DNA of 10,728 nt from CAZZEX01 sp964653285 (GCA_964653285.1 CAZZEX010000137.1:1-10728), one strand, 5' to 3'. Shown: positions 1 through 7,265, counted from the first letter of the stretch. A program made the numbers and translations. The notes: generated from the sequence alone by a model not told the origin.

Positions 1-93
1 TGTGTTTCATTTCGGTTGGACGTCCGGCTTCAGCCGGAAAATCCCCGCTGAAGCGAGGCGTCCGCTCCTTTCCCCCAACTCGCTTGAAACACA
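1..93. repeat. Hairpin-rich, REP-like palindromic element
   Basis: The ends are a perfect 9-bp inverted repeat: TGTGTTTCA at 1-9 and TGAAACACA at 85-93. A second nested pair is GGTTGG (14-19) with CCAACT (75-80), one pair being G-T. Inside are two small hairpins: TCCGGC/GCCGGA (23-38, TTCA loop) and CGC/GCG (46-55, TGAA loop). The core GCTTCAGC (27-34) is also the exact reverse complement of GCTGAAGC (47-54), so the two hairpins could instead pair with each other. No coding sequence is convincing here. The layout suggests a repetitive extragenic palindrome or a tiny non-autonomous mobile element, but other genome copies cannot be seen from this window. The element touches base 1 and may be longer. 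Confidence 0.45.
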
Positions 94-103
94 CCCATAT
101 GAT

Positions 104-132
104 TTGCCACAGCCAGGTTTACGTACTATAAT
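104..132 (+). promoter_or_regulatory. Sigma-70 type promoter of the AIM24-family gene
   Basis: TTGCCA (104-109) and TATAAT (127-132) are separated by 17 bp, matching the primary sigma consensus at 11 of 12 positions. Transcription should begin near 139, about 40 nt before the ATG at 178. A strong ribosome binding site, AAGGAGG, lies at 163-169 with 8 nt before the start codon. Confidence 0.8.
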
Positions 133-177
133 CCTGATCGGGCACAAGACAATACATGTGTTAAGGAGGAAAAGGCA

Positions 178-858
178 ATGCAATACGAAGTTCGCGGCAC
201 GTTGCTGCAATCGGTTGACATCCACCTGAGCAGGGGAGAATCCGTCTACACCGAGTCGGGCGGGATGGCCTGGATGCGCGGCGACATCGAGATGAAGACT
301 AGCACCAAAGGCGGGTTGATGGCCGGCCTGGGCCGGAAACTGGCGGGCGAATCACTCTTTATGACCACTTATGCCTGCCGCAGCGGTGAGGGGTTGGTGG
401 TATTTACACCTGAGGCGCCGGGTAAGGTGCTCGACTTTCAACTTGAGCCTGGCCAAAGCCTCATCTGCCAGAAAGACGCCTTCATGTGCGCCGAATCCTC
501 GGTGAAACTGGAAATGCACTTCCGCAAGAAGTTAGGCGCTGGTCTCTTCGGCGGTGAGGGCTTCATCTTGCAGAAGATCACCGGGCCGGGTACCGTCTTT
601 CTGGAGATTCCCGGCGAGGTGCGGGAGTATACGCTGGCGGCCGGCGAGATGATGCGAGTGGACCCCGGGCACATCGCTTTGTTCGAGCCGACGGTCAAGT
701 ACGACATAACCAGAGTGAAGGGCATGACGAATATCCTGTTTTCTGGTGAGGGGCTTTTCCTGGCGCAGTTGGCTGGGCCGGGCCATATCTGGCTGCAGAG
801 TCTGCCGCTTTCGAACCTGGCGGGGAAATTGGCCAAATACATGCCGGCGAAGGGCTAA
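178..858 (+). CDS. AIM24 / TIGR00266-family protein
   Basis: The 226-residue product belongs to the AIM24 family, a widespread bacterial group named after a yeast mitochondrial protein. The bacterial function is not established. Family hallmarks are the GRKLAGESLF segment (about 52-61), GGEGFILQKITGPGTVFLE (125-143) and the matching C-terminal SGEGLFLAQLAGPGHIWLQS (189-208). The last two are internal repeats of a beta-rich fold. No signal peptide or membrane helix is visible, so it is probably cytoplasmic or peripherally bound. The length is typical for the family and no key segment is missing. The ATG at 178 has an ideal Shine-Dalgarno (AAGGAGG, 163-169). It appears to be a single-gene unit: its own promoter lies upstream, and two strong hairpins followed by a new promoter lie downstream. 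Confidence 0.93.
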   Translation: MQYEVRGTLLQSVDIHLSRGESVYTESGGMAWMRGDIEMKTSTKGGLMAGLGRKLAGESLFMTTYACRSGEGLVVFTPEAPGKVLDFQLEPGQSLICQKDAFMCAESSVKLEMHFRKKLGAGLFGGEGFILQKITGPGTVFLEIPGEVREYTLAAGEMMRVDPGHIALFEPTVKYDITRVKGMTNILFSGEGLFLAQLAGPGHIWLQSLPLSNLAGKLAKYMPAKG

Positions 859-865
859 ACCTCTC

Positions 866-917
866 GTGGGGCGGGTTTTCCAATCTGCTGTTCAGACGGG
901 CTGAAAATCTGCCCCAC
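866..917 (+). other. Strong stem-loop just after the AIM24-family gene
   Basis: The arms 866-880 and 903-917 form a continuous 15-bp RNA stem on the + strand, two of the pairs being G-U. The loop holds a further small stem, TCTG/CAGA. It begins 8 nt after the stop codon. No U-run follows, so it is not a standard intrinsic terminator. It may protect the 3' end of the mRNA or work with the terminator that starts 6 nt further on. Confidence 0.6.
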
Positions 918-923
918 AAATGG

Positions 924-974
924 CCGCAGGCACACGCGGAACGCTGCTTCCCGTGTGGCCTGCGGTTGTTTGTG
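924..974 (+). terminator. Probable intrinsic terminator of the AIM24-family gene
   Basis: CCGCAGGC plus ACACG (924-936) pairs with CGTGT plus GGCCTGCGG (952-965). The result is a 13-bp GC-rich stem with one bulged C, followed by the T-rich tail TTGTTTGTG. Position and polarity fit termination of the gene ending at 858. Confidence 0.65.
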
Positions 975-994
975 CCTCGTGGTCGAGGCTATCC

Positions 995-1006
995 CCGACC
1001 GGTCGG
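995..1006. promoter_or_regulatory. Perfect 12-bp palindrome, possible operator
   Basis: CCGACCGGTCGG is its own reverse complement and lies 65 bp before the -35 box at 1072. The left half also repeats as GGTC...CGACC in the flanking 981-1000. It could be a dimeric regulator site, but no regulator gene is present nearby and a chance GC palindrome is possible. Confidence 0.25.
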
Positions 1007-1071
1007 CTACTCCTGGCAGTCTCCGTTCATAGTTCGTAGGGCGGACGTATGACGGATGCCCAAAACAGCCC

Positions 1072-1100
1072 TTGACAATTCTGCCAATGCCTAGTATAAT
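1072..1100 (+). promoter_or_regulatory. Perfect-consensus sigma-70 promoter of the membrane protein operon
   Basis: TTGACA (1072-1077) and TATAAT (1095-1100) are separated by exactly 17 bp, a 12 of 12 match. The expected start site is near 1107. A weak dyad, TTAGGT (1100-1105) with ACCTGA (1113-1118), covers the start site and could be an operator. A fully consensus promoter is often held in check by a repressor, but this is inference. Confidence 0.85.
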
Positions 1101-1133
1101 TAGGTATAGATAACCTGAGCCAGGAGGTGAACG

Positions 1134-1877
1134 ATGTCAGAGATAAAACGACATGAAACCTGGGGCGAAGCCGCGCTGGCCGGGCTGCCCCACTTACTCT
1201 TTGCCGTCGCTATGGAACTGCCCAGCCTCGCCCGCGAGTGGCTTTCGGCGCGTATCCACTGGCGCATTCCGGCTTTGACCTTCTTTGCGCTGGTTGCCGT
1301 GGTCTTGATCTTCGGTTGGCGACGGCGCTGGCCGCGCTGGGCCGCCAGTTGGATCGGGTACGGGTTGGTGATGGCGCTGCTGACGCTGCTGTACTCCACC
1401 AGGTTTGCTGATGCGATCCTGTTGGCCTGGATACCGCTGGTTGTCGTGACCTGCCTCTGGCTGACTGGGCGCAACCGATCGAGCGGGCTGCTGGCAGCGC
1501 TGCCGGTGGTGCCGATGCTGTGGTCGTTCTTCGCTCTCGATGAGGCCTATCCTCTCGTCGAAGCCCCGCTTTTCATCGGGGCCGGGTTGCTCACAGCGCT
1601 GGCTGCGGCCGCCACCGTGCGCCTGGGGCGCGAACGGATGGGCGTATGGCTGGCACTGGCAGCCAACCTGCTGGTCGGCCTCTCCGTCACCTACGCCGGC
1701 ATTTACTACAGCCGTATGCCAGCGCTGCTGGTCTTCCTGCCCCCAGAGCCAATGGCATTGGCTGTGAGTGCCTCCTTCGCCTTCCACCTGCTCGTGAGTT
1801 CGATGCTGGTCATAGGGCCGCTATGGGGGTGGACGTTGTGGGAGCGAGGACGGCGATTGATCGCACGCGGTGTGTAG
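1134..1877 (+). CDS. Multi-spanning membrane protein of unknown function (A)
   Basis: The 247-residue protein is dominated by hydrophobic segments, at about 12-30, 46-62, 70-88, 92-110, 117-135, 144-161, 169-191 and 205-231. This suggests seven or eight membrane helices. Basic loops (for example RRRWPRW at 63-69, and the ERGRRLIARGV tail) fit the positive-inside rule. There is no recognisable transporter, kinase or enzyme motif, and I do not recognise the family with confidence. The start is well supported: ATG at 1134 follows AGGAGGTGA (1122-1130) and the perfect promoter at 1072. The stop lies 10 nt before the next gene, so the two are almost certainly cotranscribed. Both proteins contain a P-x-W-x-x-x-W-(I/V)-G segment at the same topological place (here 67-75), which suggests they are diverged duplicates that may work as a pair. 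Confidence 0.88.
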   Translation: MSEIKRHETWGEAALAGLPHLLFAVAMELPSLAREWLSARIHWRIPALTFFALVAVVLIFGWRRRWPRWAASWIGYGLVMALLTLLYSTRFADAILLAWIPLVVVTCLWLTGRNRSSGLLAALPVVPMLWSFFALDEAYPLVEAPLFIGAGLLTALAAAATVRLGRERMGVWLALAANLLVGLSVTYAGIYYSRMPALLVFLPPEPMALAVSASFAFHLLVSSMLVIGPLWGWTLWERGRRLIARGV

Positions 1878-1887
1878 GGGGGAAGTC

Positions 1888-2679
1888 ATGCAAACAGAGA
1901 GCCAACGTCAGGCACTCGTCGTGGCGCTGCCGCCACTGGTCTTCGGCCTGGGAATCACGGCTATGTTCCTGGTTATCGTGCCGCTTGACCGGCTGGTTAT
2001 CGGTGGGGCCTCACCCCCCATCCACGTAACCGGCCTGTCCTTGCGATTCGCCATCGGCCTGGCTGTGGGGCTGATCATGGTGACTGTACTGGCCGTCGGT
2101 GGCCTCGTCGCCGCCGTGCGCCGCCTGCCCGGCTGGGGCTACACCTGGGTGGGGGCTGATCTGATGGGACTGCTGCTTGTGCTGATGGTGATCGGCGACG
2201 ATCGGGAGTTCCTCATCTCCCCCGCTGCGGACATTGCTTTGCTGGCACTCTTCCTGCTGGCGGGCCTGGCGGCGTTGACCGCCGCAGCGCTGCGCGGGTG
2301 GCAACAGGCCGGCCTGGTGAGCATAGGGCTGGCGACAACGGTGGGGCTCTCGCTGTGCTTCTTCGTCACGGCAGGCCCCTTCAACCGCTTCGACCTGGCC
2401 CTGCTGGCCGGTCCGCTGGGGCTGCTCGTGGCTGCGCTCACCTACGCCTACGCCTGTGGCGCGGACTCGACCCGTATCGCTGTCCTGGTCAGCATGGGGC
2501 TCCTCAACGCCGCGCTGCTCTGGATGGCCGAGCAGCAGGTATGGCAGCCCTGGTACCTCTCCCACGGAGAACCTGGTCACTTTTGGCCCTGGCTGGCGGT
2601 CTTGACGGCGTTACTGCTGATAGGTCCGATGCTCAGCCTGGTCGGGCGTCCCTTACACCGTGTGCTCCGACGGGCGTAG
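1888..2679 (+). CDS. Multi-spanning membrane protein of unknown function (B)
   Basis: A 263-residue hydrophobic protein with about eight predicted membrane segments. An in-frame GTG at 1870 would add six residues, but it overlaps the previous gene. ATG at 1888 has the Shine-Dalgarno-like AGGGGGGA at 1876-1883, so I prefer it. The short basic loop RRLPGWGYTWVG (about 79-90) matches the RRWPRWAASWIG loop of the upstream protein, and both are followed by a long hydrophobic stretch. The two therefore look homologous. There is no catalytic motif or solute-binding signature. The C-terminus is basic (RPLHRVLRRA) and probably cytoplasmic. Possible roles such as a two-subunit permease or sensor partner are guesses. 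Translation is probably linked to the gene ending 10 nt upstream. Confidence 0.87.
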   Translation: MQTESQRQALVVALPPLVFGLGITAMFLVIVPLDRLVIGGASPPIHVTGLSLRFAIGLAVGLIMVTVLAVGGLVAAVRRLPGWGYTWVGADLMGLLLVLMVIGDDREFLISPAADIALLALFLLAGLAALTAAALRGWQQAGLVSIGLATTVGLSLCFFVTAGPFNRFDLALLAGPLGLLVAALTYAYACGADSTRIAVLVSMGLLNAALLWMAEQQVWQPWYLSHGEPGHFWPWLAVLTALLLIGPMLSLVGRPLHRVLRRA

Positions 2680-2712
2680 ACTCAGCGATGTAAAGCCGGC
2701 CGGCCAGCGGGT

Positions 2713-2741
2713 TTGACGGGAGCGCAGGAATAGGGTAGACT
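2713..2741 (+). promoter_or_regulatory. Possible promoter of the signal-anchored Pro/Thr-linker protein
   Basis: TTGACG (2713-2718) and TAGACT (2736-2741) are 17 bp apart, 5 of 6 and 4 of 6 matches. A 10-bp palindrome, GCCGGCCGGC (2695-2704), lies just upstream. It would start RNA near 2748, about 27 nt before the ATG. Readthrough from the upstream operon is also possible. Confidence 0.45.
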
Positions 2742-2774
2742 TGCAGCCAGTAACGGCTTGCAAGGAGTGCTCCT

Positions 2775-3614
2775 ATGTCCCGAAAGAAATGGCTCATCGT
2801 GGCGGCCATGGCGCTGGCCGACGTGATCGTTCTGGGGGCCATGGCGGTTGTGGTTATCGGCTCTCTGACACATCTGCCACCAGCCCCCGCTCCTATCTCA
2901 ACTCCAGTGGTATCGCTCCAGCCCACCGCCACGTCCCCACCCACCTGGACGCCCACCCTCAGTTCTGCTCTCCAGCCTACCCGTACTCCCAGGCCCACCA
3001 GCACGCCTGCCGAGACGTCCACTCCCTGGCCGACTCTCACCCCCACGCTGCCGCCCACACCTGCTCCCGCGCCGCTGGAGAATCCCACCTTTGAGGATGT
3101 TCTGGAGAATTTCATCCCCGGCTGGCAGACGGGAGTCTTCGTCAACTGGGCTCCGGGCGATGAGTTCGACCCCGCCACCTCCTACGCCGCCCCGCGCTTC
3201 CACCAGGCCGACGACTCGCGCCAGTGGATCAATGGGCCGACGCTCCAGATTGACACCGTTCCCTGGGTTAAACTGCGGGCCTGGGTGTTTCAGACGGTGG
3301 AGGTGGGGCCGGGCAACCGGGTGCGATTCCAGGTGCGCGCGATGGGGTTTGTTGAGGATACGACGGGAGGCTACATCTTGAGGGCGGGGGTGGACCCGGA
3401 TGGCGGGGAGGGGTGCGAAGAAGCGCGGTGGGGAGCCGAGCAGATCGTCAATCAGGAGGACGGAGTGATTGTGCTCACGTCACCGGAGGTGGTTGTAGGC
3501 CAGGCGGGCCAGGTGACGGTTTGCATGTTCGCGGAGACACAGTTCGCGCAGGTCTACCATGCCGCCTTTTTCGACGATGCAGCACTGACCGCGTTGCCGC
3601 CTGCGCGTCCCTGA
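2775..3614 (+). CDS. Signal-anchored extracytoplasmic protein with Pro/Thr-rich linker
   Basis: The 279-residue product has three parts. Residues 1-6 are basic (MSRKKW) and 7-30 are one hydrophobic helix with no lipobox cysteine, which fits a signal anchor or an uncleaved signal peptide. Residues 34-101 are an extended linker rich in Pro, Thr and Ser, of the kind that spans a cell wall and may be glycosylated. Residues 102-279 form a compact, aromatic-rich domain starting ENPTFED and ending FFDDAALTAL. This resembles the 'NPxFE...' beta-sandwich (carbohydrate-binding-like) modules common in Chloroflexota surface proteins, but that assignment is a resemblance only. Cys214 and Cys250 could form a disulphide. 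The start ATG has AAGGAG at 2762-2767. No enzyme motif is visible. It follows the two membrane protein genes by 95 nt and may share their role. Confidence 0.85.
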   Translation: MSRKKWLIVAAMALADVIVLGAMAVVVIGSLTHLPPAPAPISTPVVSLQPTATSPPTWTPTLSSALQPTRTPRPTSTPAETSTPWPTLTPTLPPTPAPAPLENPTFEDVLENFIPGWQTGVFVNWAPGDEFDPATSYAAPRFHQADDSRQWINGPTLQIDTVPWVKLRAWVFQTVEVGPGNRVRFQVRAMGFVEDTTGGYILRAGVDPDGGEGCEEARWGAEQIVNQEDGVIVLTSPEVVVGQAGQVTVCMFAETQFAQVYHAAFFDDAALTALPPARP

Positions 3615-3638
3615 GTAACCAGGTGACACAGGTTGGGG

Positions 3639-3655
3639 AGGCCTGCGGGCTTTTT
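3639..3655 (+). terminator. Probable intrinsic terminator between convergent genes
   Basis: A short stem, AGGCC with GGCTT (one G-U pair) around a TGCG loop, is followed by TTTTT at 3651-3655. It lies 25 nt after the stop of the Pro/Thr-linker gene and just before the convergent rpoD end. The stem is short, so efficiency is uncertain. Confidence 0.5.
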
Positions 3656-3681
3656 CGCCGGGGGCTTCGGTCTATCTCGTT

Positions 3682-5328
3682 CTAGCTGAGGAAATCGCGC
3701 AGTTTGCGTCTGTGGCCCGGGTGGCGTAACTTTCGAAGCGCCTTTGATTCGATCTGCCGTACACGTTCGCGTGTTACGCCGAGGGCTTGCCCGACCTCTT
3801 CCAGCGTGTGGCTTTCCCCGTCCTTCAGCCCGAAGCGCATTTCCAGCACTGCGCGCTCCCGCTTGCTGAGTGAATTAAGGATGGAGTGTAGCTGTTCCTT
3901 GAGCAGTTGGTTGGAGGTCGCGTCGGCCGGCCCTAGAATGGTCTCGTCTTCGATGAAGTCGCCCAGCATTCCGGTATCTTCCGACCCCACCGGCACGTCC
4001 AGCGACATCGGCTCCTGCGAAATGCGTATGATACCTCGCGCTTTGGTCGCGGCACGATGTAGCCGGCGCTCCAACGAGGGTGGCAGTGGGCCTCCTGCGG
4101 CCTGTGCGTGGAGGATAGCTGCTTTCTCTCTCGAATCCAGCAGGTCCGACTCCAGTGCCAGTTCCTCCATTGTAGGCTCTCGTCCCAGTTCTTGCACCAT
4201 CTGCCGCTGAAGGCGGAGCAGTCGGTTGATCGTATCCACCATGTGCACGGGGATGCGGATGGTACGGGCCTGGTCTGCGATGGCGCGGCTGATCGCCTGT
4301 CGAATCCACCATGTGGCGTAAGTCGAAAACTTGAATCCTTTGGTATGATCAAATTTCTGGGCCGCTCGCAGCAGCCCGATGTTTCCCTCCTGGATCAGGT
4401 CGAGGAATGAGATACCACGCCCCATGTAGTGCTTGGCGACGTTGACTACCAGGCGCAGATTGGCCCGTGTCAGGAGTTGTCTGGCATTTGCCGCGTGTTC
4501 CTCCAGGCCAGCCCACGTTATTGCGATTTCCTCCTCGTCCGATATCCCGCGCTTGATCTTGCGCATCGGTATGAGCTTCTGCCGCTTGTGCCACTCCGTG
4601 CGGATCAGGTACAGTGTGGACTCAGGCAGCAGGTAGAGCAGGAGCAAGACATCGAAGAGATCCCTGGTGAGCGCTGTCCAGGTCCTATCCTCTAATTCTG
4701 ACCAGCCTGCCTGTTCCAGGAAGTTATAGAGGTGCGAGGGGATTTCCGGCATCAGTGTGTGGCGGATTGCTCTGGCTTCATCTGCCAACGCCGCCAGATC
4801 AGGCGAGGGCATGTTCAGTCGCCTGCAATTCTTGCGCACAGCCGACCACGCCTCACGAAGCGAATCCAGCAGGACAGTCAGAGTCTCCTGTTCTGTTAGT
4901 GTTCGTCCGATCTGCTCGTTCAAGCGGGCTTGTAGGTCTTTGAGATAGACGGCTGCCTCTTGCTGAGTAGAGAGCCATATCTCCTGATGCGGTTCCAGGA
5001 GCGGTACCCGCCCAATCTCGCGCAGGTATATCCGCACTGGGTCCTCGATTGCTTCGAGCGCGACTTCGTGTGTCGTGTCCGTCAGTTCTTCTTCCTTGAT
5101 TTCTTCCAACTCGACAAGAGAGGGTTCATCTACTTCATCCAGAGTAGCGGTGTCCTCCTGATGGTTTGAGGGTTCCTCACCCGTCTTTAACAGGATCGAG
5201 TCGGCATCGTGTAGCACTGGTGGGAGGCGTTCCAGCACATCGGGAATATCTCTTATCTCTCGTCTTGCTGGCTCGTTTGCTGTGCCAGTTGGTGTAGATT
5301 TAGGTTCCTTTTCCCCGCTCATTGGCAC
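3682..5328 (-). CDS. rpoD: RNA polymerase primary sigma factor (sigma-70 family, RpoD/SigA)
   Basis: The 548-residue protein directs RNA polymerase to housekeeping promoters. Residues 1-95 are acidic and low in order, in the place of region 1.1. Region 1.2 is at 96-125 (DPVRIYLREIGRVPLL), followed by a roughly 150-residue non-conserved helical segment. Region 2 is at 284-360, with the core-binding NLRLVVNVAKHY and the -10-recognising TYATWWIRQAI. Region 3 is at 361-460 and region 4 at 480-548, with the -35 helix-turn-helix TLEEVGQALGVTRERVRQIE. Region 3 carries about 25 extra residues (around 397-431, with GGPLPP) compared with the usual form as I recall it. Translation may start at GTG 5328 (GTGAGG lies 5 nt upstream) or at ATG 5322. 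It lies 53 nt after dnaG with no clear promoter between, so it is probably cotranscribed. Confidence 0.95.
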   Translation of the reverse strand: MPMSGEKEPKSTPTGTANEPARREIRDIPDVLERLPPVLHDADSILLKTGEEPSNHQEDTATLDEVDEPSLVELEEIKEEELTDTTHEVALEAIEDPVRIYLREIGRVPLLEPHQEIWLSTQQEAAVYLKDLQARLNEQIGRTLTEQETLTVLLDSLREAWSAVRKNCRRLNMPSPDLAALADEARAIRHTLMPEIPSHLYNFLEQAGWSELEDRTWTALTRDLFDVLLLLYLLPESTLYLIRTEWHKRQKLIPMRKIKRGISDEEEIAITWAGLEEHAANARQLLTRANLRLVVNVAKHYMGRGISFLDLIQEGNIGLLRAAQKFDHTKGFKFSTYATWWIRQAISRAIADQARTIRIPVHMVDTINRLLRLQRQMVQELGREPTMEELALESDLLDSREKAAILHAQAAGGPLPPSLERRLHRAATKARGIIRISQEPMSLDVPVGSEDTGMLGDFIEDETILGPADATSNQLLKEQLHSILNSLSKRERAVLEMRFGLKDGESHTLEEVGQALGVTRERVRQIESKALRKLRHPGHRRKLRDFLS

Positions 5329-5381
5329 TCGGGCCTCACAAGTTAAGGGTGCGATTGAAGTGTGCCCCTACCGCCACTCAC

Positions 5382-7265
5382 TCAACCCCACCGCCGTGCT
5401 AGCGCCTGTTGTGTCCGCAGCAGTGTCTCCTTGTATGCTCGTAGGGCTCCGACGTATCGTTCCGCCCGTATATCCCCTGCTTCTTGAGCCTCGAGGGTCA
5501 GGATATTCAGTTCCTGCCCCACGCGCCTGAGATTGCGTTCCCGCAGTCGCAGCAGTGTCCGTATGACGTCGCGCACCAGTTGCTCGCCAGCAAGTTCGGC
5601 TGTGTTGGATGTGAGCATTTCCTCCAGCCGCGCATGTAGGTCAGTGGGCAATTGTGTGCGCAGTGCTTCGATGGCGGCGGGATGCTCGGTCGCCAGGAAT
5701 GCTTCCCACGCTTCGAAGATCGCTCGACAGGCCACGTCCTGGAAATCCTGCCCTCGAAGGGGTTCCAATTGACTCTCCCTGAGCGCATCGTTGATCTGCG
5801 GGAGGAGGCCGGGCCGCTGCAGGAGCGCTGACAGGCAGTGGCTCTCCAGGTCGGCCTCCACGATTTCCTGTGGCGACTGGCCTTGGGTGTGGGCTGCGCC
5901 GCGCTGACGTCGCGTAGTCCGGTGTTCGGCACCGTGCAGACGGGACTGCACGGCGCGTGCATCCACCCGCAATGCTCTGGCGATCTTCTGAGCGTAATCC
6001 TCCCGCTCAACCGGGTTCGCTACGGCCCGCAGGACCGGTAACAACGTATCCACCACGCGAGCCTTGGCCTTGGTGTCGTCCAGGTCAAGTCCCTCCAGCA
6101 GAATCTGGAGGTAAAAGTCCACCACGGGCACCGCTCCTTCGACCAACGTGGCCCAGCGCTGCGGCTCTTCACGGATCAGGTCGTCTGGGTCCTGCCCGCG
6201 GGGGAGCCGGAGGACGCGGATCTCTGCTCCCAGCCGGGCCTCGTATCCTACCAGTCCTCGCGGGTCAAAGATTGGTTCCCACCTCTGTTCTAGCACCTCA
6301 CGGGCCACCTCGACGCCGCGCAGCGTCGCCTGAACGCCTGCCGCGTCTGGGTCCAGCGCGAGTACCAGTCGCCGGGTGTAGCGCTGGAGTTGTCGCAGTT
6401 GCGATTCCGTGAGCGCAGTCCCCATCTGGGCCACCACGTTGGCGAACCCGGCCTGGTGGGCCTGCATCACGTCCATGTAGCCTTCGACGATGACGACCCG
6501 ATCCTCTCGGCGTATGGCTTGCTGTGCCAGGTCGAGCCCAAAGAGCGTGCGGCCTTTGTCGAAGAGCAGCGTCTGGGGGGAGTTGATGTACTTGGGGACT
6601 CCCTCTGGGTCGAGCGTCCTCGCCCCGAAGCCGGTCACGCGCCCCTGCGCATCGCGAATGGTGATCATCAGCCGGTCGCGGAAGCGGTCGTAGGTGCTGC
6701 TGCCGTCCTCCCGCTGCACCAGCAGCCCGACCTTGACAAGTTCCTCGACCGTGTACCCGCGCTCGGTCAGGTAGGCCCGCGCCCTCTCCCAACCCGGAAG
6801 GCCGTAGCCCACCATGAAACGCCTGACTGTGTCATCGTCCAGACCGCGCCGGGCGACGTAGGCCCGTGCCGCTTCGGCCTCCGGGGCATGGTGCAGGAGA
6901 TGGTGATAGTACTGAGCCGCCGCAGTTAGAAGTCCACGCAGCCGGTCGGCCTCTTCCTCCGCTTGCACCTGCGCCGGGGTGCGAGGCCGCAGTTCGACGC
7001 CCGCCCGCCGCGCCAGTTCCTCCAATGCGGTGCGGAAGTCCCAGCCCTCCCGTTTCATCACGAAGGTGAAGACGTCGCCCCCCTCACCGCAGGCCCCGAA
7101 GCAGTGCCAGTGTTGGCTGTCGGGGAAGACGACGAAGGAGGGGGTCTTTTCGGAGTGGAAAGGACACAGGGCTTTATAGTTCCGCCCCGCTTTCTGTAGC
7201 GGAATATAGGAGGAGATGACCTCGACGATATCCAGCCTGTCTTTGACTTCGTCAATAACGCTCAT
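5382..7265 (-). CDS. dnaG: DNA primase DnaG
   Basis: The 627-residue enzyme makes the RNA primers for DNA replication. The N-terminal zinc-binding domain uses Cys34, His37, Cys55 and Cys59. The last pair is spaced C-x3-C (CFGAC) rather than the usual C-x2-C. The RNA polymerase core includes RDRLMI (196-201), the YINSP motif (226-230) and a TOPRIM fold with EGYMD (261-265, catalytic Glu261), DPD (305-307, metal-binding Asp pair) and QDPDD (358-362). The C-terminal part, from about 465, is helical and should bind the DnaB helicase. Length and order match the family. The ATG at 7265 begins the standard 'IDEVKDRLDIVEVI' helix. The Shine-Dalgarno is weak. A promoter is predicted about 20 nt upstream, and rpoD follows 53 nt downstream, the classic dnaG-rpoD pairing. 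Confidence 0.96.
   Translation of the reverse strand: MSVIDEVKDRLDIVEVISSYIPLQKAGRNYKALCPFHSEKTPSFVVFPDSQHWHCFGACGEGGDVFTFVMKREGWDFRTALEELARRAGVELRPRTPAQVQAEEEADRLRGLLTAAAQYYHHLLHHAPEAEAARAYVARRGLDDDTVRRFMVGYGLPGWERARAYLTERGYTVEELVKVGLLVQREDGSSTYDRFRDRLMITIRDAQGRVTGFGARTLDPEGVPKYINSPQTLLFDKGRTLFGLDLAQQAIRREDRVVIVEGYMDVMQAHQAGFANVVAQMGTALTESQLRQLQRYTRRLVLALDPDAAGVQATLRGVEVAREVLEQRWEPIFDPRGLVGYEARLGAEIRVLRLPRGQDPDDLIREEPQRWATLVEGAVPVVDFYLQILLEGLDLDDTKAKARVVDTLLPVLRAVANPVEREDYAQKIARALRVDARAVQSRLHGAEHRTTRRQRGAAHTQGQSPQEIVEADLESHCLSALLQRPGLLPQINDALRESQLEPLRGQDFQDVACRAIFEAWEAFLATEHPAAIEALRTQLPTDLHARLEEMLTSNTAELAGEQLVRDVIRTLLRLRERNLRRVGQELNILTLEAQEAGDIRAERYVGALRAYKETLLRTQQALARRWG

Noticed and set aside
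1194..1787. 197-codon - strand frame opposite membrane protein A
   Set aside because: Gln/His/Arg/Pro-rich composition expected from the reverse of hydrophobic Leu/Ala/Val codons. No start signal.
1870..1890. GTG at 1870 as the start of membrane protein B
   Set aside because: It overlaps the end of the previous gene. The ATG at 1888 is better placed behind the purine-rich AGGGGGGA.
2011..2580. 189-codon - strand frame opposite membrane protein B
   Set aside because: Same reason: a reverse-strand shadow of a hydrophobic gene, rich in Gln and Gly.
2633..3178. 181-codon - strand frame rich in Gly and Val
   Set aside because: It is the complement of the Pro/Thr linker of the gene at 2775-3614, which produces GV repeats by itself.
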